A stretch of 64,000 nucleotides of DNA, taken from positions 1,736,001 to 1,800,000 of the forward strand of contig NBAY01000003.1 of the NCBI GenBank assembly GCA_002794775.1. The letters are read 5' to 3'. The position numbers and the translations under genes were made by a program. The notes under the pieces are model-generated. The model was not told the DNA's origin. It was given only the letters and a program-made list of their open reading frames with translations, and searched no databases. This document shows positions 58,601 to 64,000 of the stretch, piece by piece (within the stretch, counting starts at the first letter, position 1; each line of letters starts with the position of its first letter). Source of the DNA: Porodaedalea pini. Its lineage: Eukaryota; Basidiomycota; Agaricomycetes; Hymenochaetales; Hymenochaetaceae.

Positions 58601-61599
58601 ATGCCCAGACGGCTGGAAGACGAGAGCGTTGTACGGTACCTAGACCTGGAAGCGGAAGATTTCGATGAGGACGAGAATGACGAGGCTTTTTTGGACGCAG
58701 AAGAAGGTATCGTAAAAGTCAGCTGTGTAAAGATGCCTCGCTGATAATTTTTTTATGCAGAGGTTGACTTCATTGACGACCGCGGTGAAGGAACGTCGGG
58801 TGCAGGAGCGCGTCAGCGGCCCACGCTATTCAATATCACCGAGCAGGATGATGTTTGGACCATTCTTCAAGGTATCAAGGAGCGGCTTAAAAGGTACAGG
58901 GAGACCTCGGACGACGGACACATGGAAAGAGAAAAGGAGCATATGTCGACTTCTGTAGGTGGTACGGGCAGAAACCTATACATGATACGCGTCCGGGTGA
59001 GTGAATTCGTTCTGAAGAAACCTTCGTGACATGCTAATGTACCTTAGCTCAGCCATGAAGTCAAAGAAGCGGAACTGTTGGATAAGTTCTTTCGCGAAAC
59101 CGAGAGTTCTTGGATACAACAAGGCCTTCCACGTCCCCTTGAACAACCTTGCGCATTCTCTCTATCTGTGCTACCCGGATGAATCTATGCTATCGCTCCG
59201 ACAATCGGCGAGGTGAATTACGCCAAATCTTGGCTACGACATCGGAATCTGTCGACAGTTGTCTGCGTACGGGACGACGAAGAAACATCGGTGCTCAGAA
59301 TGCGCAATGAAGGCGCATCTCTTGAGAGATATGAAGTCGGCGACTGGGTTATCTTACAGCGCGGTCTGTACAAGGGCGATGTAGCCCAAGTCAGACATTC
59401 GCAGCCTCAAGACGACCGTATCGTACTAGCAGTCGTGCCTTGACTTGCAATCAACAAAAAATCGTCCTTTCGTCCTGAGCCTGCCCTTTTCTCTCCCGAT
59501 AATTTCAAGGGCGAAAAAATAAAGGAACACAGCTCGAGGACTTACACTTTCCGGCGTCGTAAGTACAAGAATGGACTTCTCAAACTAACTTGCCCTGGCG
59601 TACACTACGTCAGAAAGGCATCCCCTTCTTTGCAGGATATTGGACTTTTCACACATATGGAGGCATCTTTCGGACATATGGATCATGGCGAGCCCTTTCT
59701 TCAAAGTGGCGATAAGATCTGTAGCTTGTCAACTGGTTTAATTGGAACCGTAGGCGACATCTCAAAATATGCCGTTTCGTCGACGCACACCATAGATGGC
59801 CCTGGGAACTACTTAGGCGGCGTTTCTGGCAATATCACGAACAACAGACGCTCGGTTATGGAATATACCAAGATTACGGAGAAGAAAAGGGTCAAGGGAA
59901 AGGAAAAGGAAAAGGAAAAGGAAGTGGTTGAAACGAAGACTATTGTTTCTCTTGCGACAGACTATATTCCTGTACTAAATGTAACAGATACTTCCAGTCG
60001 AGTTCAGTATTCTACGATAGAGTACGCCGTATCGGATGTTCGTAGAGTATTAGAGCCAGGCATGAACGTTCGTGTCGTCGTCGGTCCGTTTGCTGGCGAA
60101 AGCGGAATGATACAAAGTGTTTCAGCAGATGAAAAGGAGGTTTCATTTGTCACAGTCTCGTACTCTACGGTTCATCCATATTCTTTTCTATAATTTATAT
60201 ATACTCATGCATTCATAGATTACTGTCAGAGCGAAATGGGTTCAGACTGTGGCACCTGACATGTCTCGATCTACTGTTGAGGGACATGTTGTTCGTCTCC
60301 TGCAATGTGGTCACTGCATCATAAAGAGCGGTGAGCATAGTGGACGAAAAGCACAGGTCATATCAGTCGAGAACGAGATTGCGACTCTAGTTTTCGTGAT
60401 CGAGGACGAGTTGAAGAATCGAGTTCTCTCTGATGAGGTTCGTGTCTGTTTTCTTTGCCCTTGAGTGCTCATTTATTTCATTCAATAGTTTACAGAGCGC
60501 ATTGATCGACTGCAACCCGACTTCATCGAAGCCGGAAAAAAAATGGATGTCTCTCATCTGACCAAGGACGGCAGAAGCATTACCAGTCCTCAGTCCAGCG
60601 ACAAGCTACCTCGATTCCGTGATCATTTTCAGCATCTCCACGTCTACATCATCAACAACAGACACTTCAAAGGTCAATTCGGCTATGTACTCAGCACGAA
60701 CCGACAAAAGCAACAGCGACTGTTTCTATTGATGGTATCTTGGACTTGTCGAGAAGTGCAGCAGAGCAAGTTGTCGAAACTGAAGGACCTAGTCGCAGTG
60801 TATGCTATTTTTTTTTCCTGACTATACTATCTACTTATTAATGCACTCTACAAAGTGGTGACAATGCGTATTGCTTAGACGTCGACCATCCATTGACTGA
60901 GACGCAATGGGCAAACTTGTCCGCCAAGTTCAAATCTTTGAATGAAGGCAGCGTTCGTCTGCGTGCGTCGACTTCGACGGTCCGAGCGGCGACTCCCCCT
61001 CCCGACCCAGCTGTCGTCGAAGACATCATGAGCTTCGTGGCTGACTTCAGAACTAAAGACCCGCCATCGAAGCCTGACGACGAGCCACAAATCTGGCCAC
61101 CACCTCTCGGCCCTCCTACCGGTGGGTACTGATTAATCTTGATTAAGACCCTTTTTACTTACTTAAAGTAGACTTCTCTGGAGACGGCATGTGGATAATG
61201 CATCCCGTCGTGCAAGCGCTGTACTCCGAGTACAAACTTTTTTTCTGCATTGGGACTTCCACGCTGAGCAATTGGACCATATCAGAAAGTGTTATTGACC
61301 ATTTTCAATGCGAGATGGACAACGTGCATGGACTTTGTCGGCTCCGTGCTATGCTCAGTAATGCTCGGTATACAACCACTTCGGACTTTCTCGACACGTA
61401 CGTGAAGGATGTCAGGGCGCAGAAACCAAAACAACATGCGCCAGCGCTCATCATTCATGGCAATCCTGAGTTATTCAGGAAAATCGTCATTGTCAAGAAG
61501 TTCTCGAAGGATAAAACCAGCGTAGTCATGATGGACTCGGAAAAGAAATCGTGGAACGAAAGTGTATCAAATATGACCCTGATAGAGAAAGTAGATTAA
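58601..61599 (+). pseudogene. Spt5-like NGN/KOW-domain gene, probably inactive paralogue
   Basis: ATG 58601 (MPRRLEDESVVRYLDLEAED) leads an acidic N-terminus, then an NGN-like domain (NLYMIRVRLSHEVKEAELLD) and KOW modules: YEVGDWVILQRGLYKGDVAQ (about 59330), SGDKICSLSTGLIGTVGDIS (59705), LEPGMNVRVVVGPFAGESGM (60050), LLQCGHCIIKSGEHSGRKAQ (60300), then FQHLHVYIINNRHFKGQFGY (60630). The arrangement matches the diverged Spt5 paralogues found in agaricomycetes rather than the essential DSIF subunit. The frame changes near 59170-59200 (before IAPTIGEV), and TGA at about 59441 follows AVVP where Arg is expected (CGA to TGA). The C-terminal 130 residues (61189-61599) are open. Either a pseudogene or a mis-spliced model. 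Confidence 0.65.
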
Positions 61600-62114
61600 A
61601 TTAGACTGCCGTATTGGACTAGGAATTTCGTAGCCACCATTGTACTATTACTAGCAGTTAATTTATTACTATGTACTGCTCCAGGCCACAAGTGCGTGCT
61701 ATCTTCGATCATGCACAGATGCACAGATGCTATTGGTAAGCATATCAGTCCCCTAGTATTCGATTCATTCCTAATCTGACATGATTTTTTACAGATGAGC
61801 CTCGTGACAAGTGCGGCCTTCATTACTTCGCTCCGAAATAAAGGCATACAAATTGCCGCAGTATGAAAAGCGAGCCACGCAAGCGAATGAAAAGTGAGAC
61901 ATAATAATCAAGTCAAGATTGTATGCCATATGTAAGTACATGCCCTATAATTTTGTGGCCTAAGGGTTGAAGTTTCAAGGGCGTCTGAGGTAAGCCACGC
62001 TCGTCCTCATATCGTTTAAAACACTGACGATATTCTACTTCCCGTCTTGAAGCTATCTTCACTCTCATACAAAGCATCATCTTCCTGAGCATTCTCGTCT
62101 GTCTTCCCTTCAAC
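61600..62114. other. Intergenic region
   Basis: Between the Spt5-like gene and the coiled-coil gene on the same strand. A short GATGCACA repeat lies near 61712. No gene is supported. Confidence 0.4.
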
Positions 62115-64000
62115 ATGGTTGTCGGAACCCGCAGGTCCGCTCGACTCCACAGTATGTATCTTTCATGTTTGATAACATACATTTTTCTTACTTTAAGTCA
62201 GGAACTACTGAGCCAATACGAGCGCCTCCTACAGAACAGGCAAAGAAAAAGGCGCCTACGAAAAACGTGAGGTGGAGTTTTTTTCTCTCTACATGATGTA
62301 TTGCTCATTGTTTATGGAGAATGGCGGGTCTGGTGCTTCATCAAAACACAAGAAGGGAGCCGGGCGGAAGAGGAAAGGCAAGGAGCCAGAAGCGAAGGAA
62401 GTAAGACTGCTATCTGAGGAAAGGGAAGATAATGACGCAGTCAGAATGGTAAGTCATTCATCTATATTTTGTCTTCGTTATTTTAAATATAATTAGGTTT
62501 TAGAGCCTGTCGAGCGCGAGCTTGAGCAGGCCGGCTCTCACCATACGCAAGCTCAGCATGAGTCTCAAGAGACTGAACCTCAGCGCCAACAGGCCGAGCG
62601 CGAAGCAGAGACACAGCGTCTGCAGGTCAAGCTCAATGCTGCCGAGTCTCAGCGTCTGCAGGTCGAGCTCAATGCCGCCGAGTCTCAACGCCTACAGGCC
62701 GAGCGCGATGCAGAGTCCCAGCATAAGCAGACTGAGCACGATGTGGCCGAGTCCCAGTTTCTCCAATCTCAGCGCAGGGAAGCCTTGTTCAAGAATACCC
62801 ATCGTGCGTGTCACAGTCATGAGGTTTCCGAAGGCTATCTGCAAAAAATCCTTAGGGAAAGGGAGGCAGACCTTCGTTCTGCTGCGGCGGAGTGCAGGGA
62901 TGCTTTACATGAGGTTACTAAAGCATTTCATGCCTCACAAGCACATCGTACTCCTGAAGCGGAAGCCGCTCATCAAGCAGCAGTTAATGTCTATCAGAAC
63001 TTTTTCATGAAAGTGGAGAGAGCTGAGGTAGCTGTTCACCAAGCACGGGAAAACTTACGCGAGAGGGGAATCATTATCAAGCCCCCAAGAGACGAGCCTC
63101 ATGTACGTGAATCTTTTTATAACGTGTTGAAGAAACTAAACGACTTCGTAGTCTAAATATGTTACACATTTTCATGAAGATACCGAAGAGGCGGCAGGTG
63201 ATGAAAACGCTGAAATATCTGAAAACAATGTATGAAATAAGTTTTTCTCAGTTTTTTTGATTTCTTATCGATTGTACTTTCAGATTCGATCTGTCAATGT
63301 GCCGGCAGAGCTGCCCAAGACCTTAATAGCGACCCCTTCAATTCTGCAGCAGAATAAAGCCAATAGTAATGCAAGTTACAAGGCATTGCTTGCTCGTGAG
63401 CAGTTCTTGCCCAAGGATAACTCACTCAATAAGCAAGCCAAAAACCTCGAGCGCGGCGGTACCATGCTGGTGATGTCCCAGCTAGGATAAGGCAGATCAG
63501 CTGCCGATGGCAGCACCACAAAGGCAAAAAAGCTTTCAAGGGCCCCACCGAGTCAGCTTTTGTTCAAACAGAGAGGACGCAACATGGCGATGGTCGTCGC
63601 ACTTGGTGGAGTTCTCAACTCTGGTCCTCAGCATCATCCTGCTCCAGAGACTCAGCGCAGTAAGTTTTCTTCGTTGACCTTTAATGAGCCTTACAGAGTT
63701 CTAATCAGATTTGCGTAGCTTGCGTTAATACTCTTGATGTATCAGGCGAAGGATCTGATTCAGTTGATTTCGCTTCCCCTCGTGATGACTTCGACGTTCC
63801 TGATATACAGGATGATGCAAGCTCAGCCGATGAATTTGATCCTGCGAAAGATCCTTCACCTTCCTCGGAGAACGACTCGAATATAGGCCAGGCAGCCCCT
63901 TCGAAGACCAAGAACAAGACCAAGAACAAGAAGGGGAAACAACGCGCAGTGTCTCCTACCAAGCAATCCATCGATGCGACAGCAAAGCCCTCAAGAAAGC
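62115..64000 (+). CDS. Coiled-coil repeat protein, interrupted, runs off the window
   Basis: ATG 62115 (MVVGTRRSARLHS) joins after an intron to TTEPIRAPPTEQAKKKAPTK, then a basic stretch (KHKKGAGRKRKGKEPEAKE). A heptad-rich coiled coil carries imperfect 12-residue repeats such as AESQRLQVELNA (62580-62760). More helical sequence (LQKILREREADLRSAAAE, VERAEVAVHQARENLRERGI) follows. After exons with GDENAEISENN and NVPAELPKTLIATPS the frame meets TAA at about 63489, but the same frame stays open afterwards (GRSAADGSTTKAKKLSRAPP) and continues past two splice sites to the window end. No family is recognised; the basic head suggests a nuclear or chromatin role. Similar TRRSARL-type genes are multicopy in some agaricomycetes, which I recall only loosely. 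Confidence 0.5.

Overview
The window comes from a nuclear genome of a filamentous basidiomycete, most likely an agaricomycete. Genes carry many short introns (about 45-70 nt), the proteins are agaricomycete-like (Met30-type F-box/WD40 protein, GSK3, XRCC3-like recombinase, Atg8, KDZ transposase), and the repeats are Tad1-like LINEs and Ty3/gypsy LTR elements. No species can be named from sequence alone.

Layout. Bases 1-3.8 kb are AT-rich repeat debris: a solo LTR, a tandemly duplicated LTR end and the 3' tail of a LINE. At 3.8-7.4 kb two neighbouring regulatory genes have decayed, an HMG-box transcription factor (minus) and a Pcl/Pho85-type cyclin (plus). From 8.6 to 35.8 kb is a gene-dense euchromatic block: RBM5/10-like splicing factor, secreted PEBP-family protein, GSK3 kinase, Met30-like SCF subunit, a very unusual helical-bundle/kinase/RasGEF fusion, tRNA-Leu(UAA), an MFS drug transporter, an unknown single-exon gene, ER glucosidase I (GH63), Atg8, a four-helix membrane protein and a RAD51 paralogue. 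From 35.9 to 51.5 kb is a nested retroelement block: a degenerate LINE broken by LTRs and a MITE, then a decayed gypsy element carrying an antisense solo LTR inside gag. From 51.5 to 52.6 kb is an unclassified element with a perfect hairpin and a palindromic minisatellite. From 52.9 kb to the end are a KDZ DNA transposon (minus), an Spt5-like KOW gene and a coiled-coil gene (both plus), each interrupted by apparent nonsense mutations.

How genes work together. GSK3, Met30 and the kinase/RasGEF fusion are signalling or protein-turnover genes. Glucosidase I and Atg8 share a 184-bp divergent promoter with bZIP/bHLH-like boxes. The rest shows no operon-like logic. The clearest candidate for something new is the 18.3-23.1 kb gene: an N-terminal helical bundle resembling the MLKL/HeLo-type domain, followed by a catalytically plausible TKL kinase and a complete RasGEF_N + RasGEF module in one protein. 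A second theme is CpG loss in old repeats and nonsense codons explicable by C-to-T/G-to-A transitions, which suggests methylation-driven decay. All exon limits were read by eye and are approximate.
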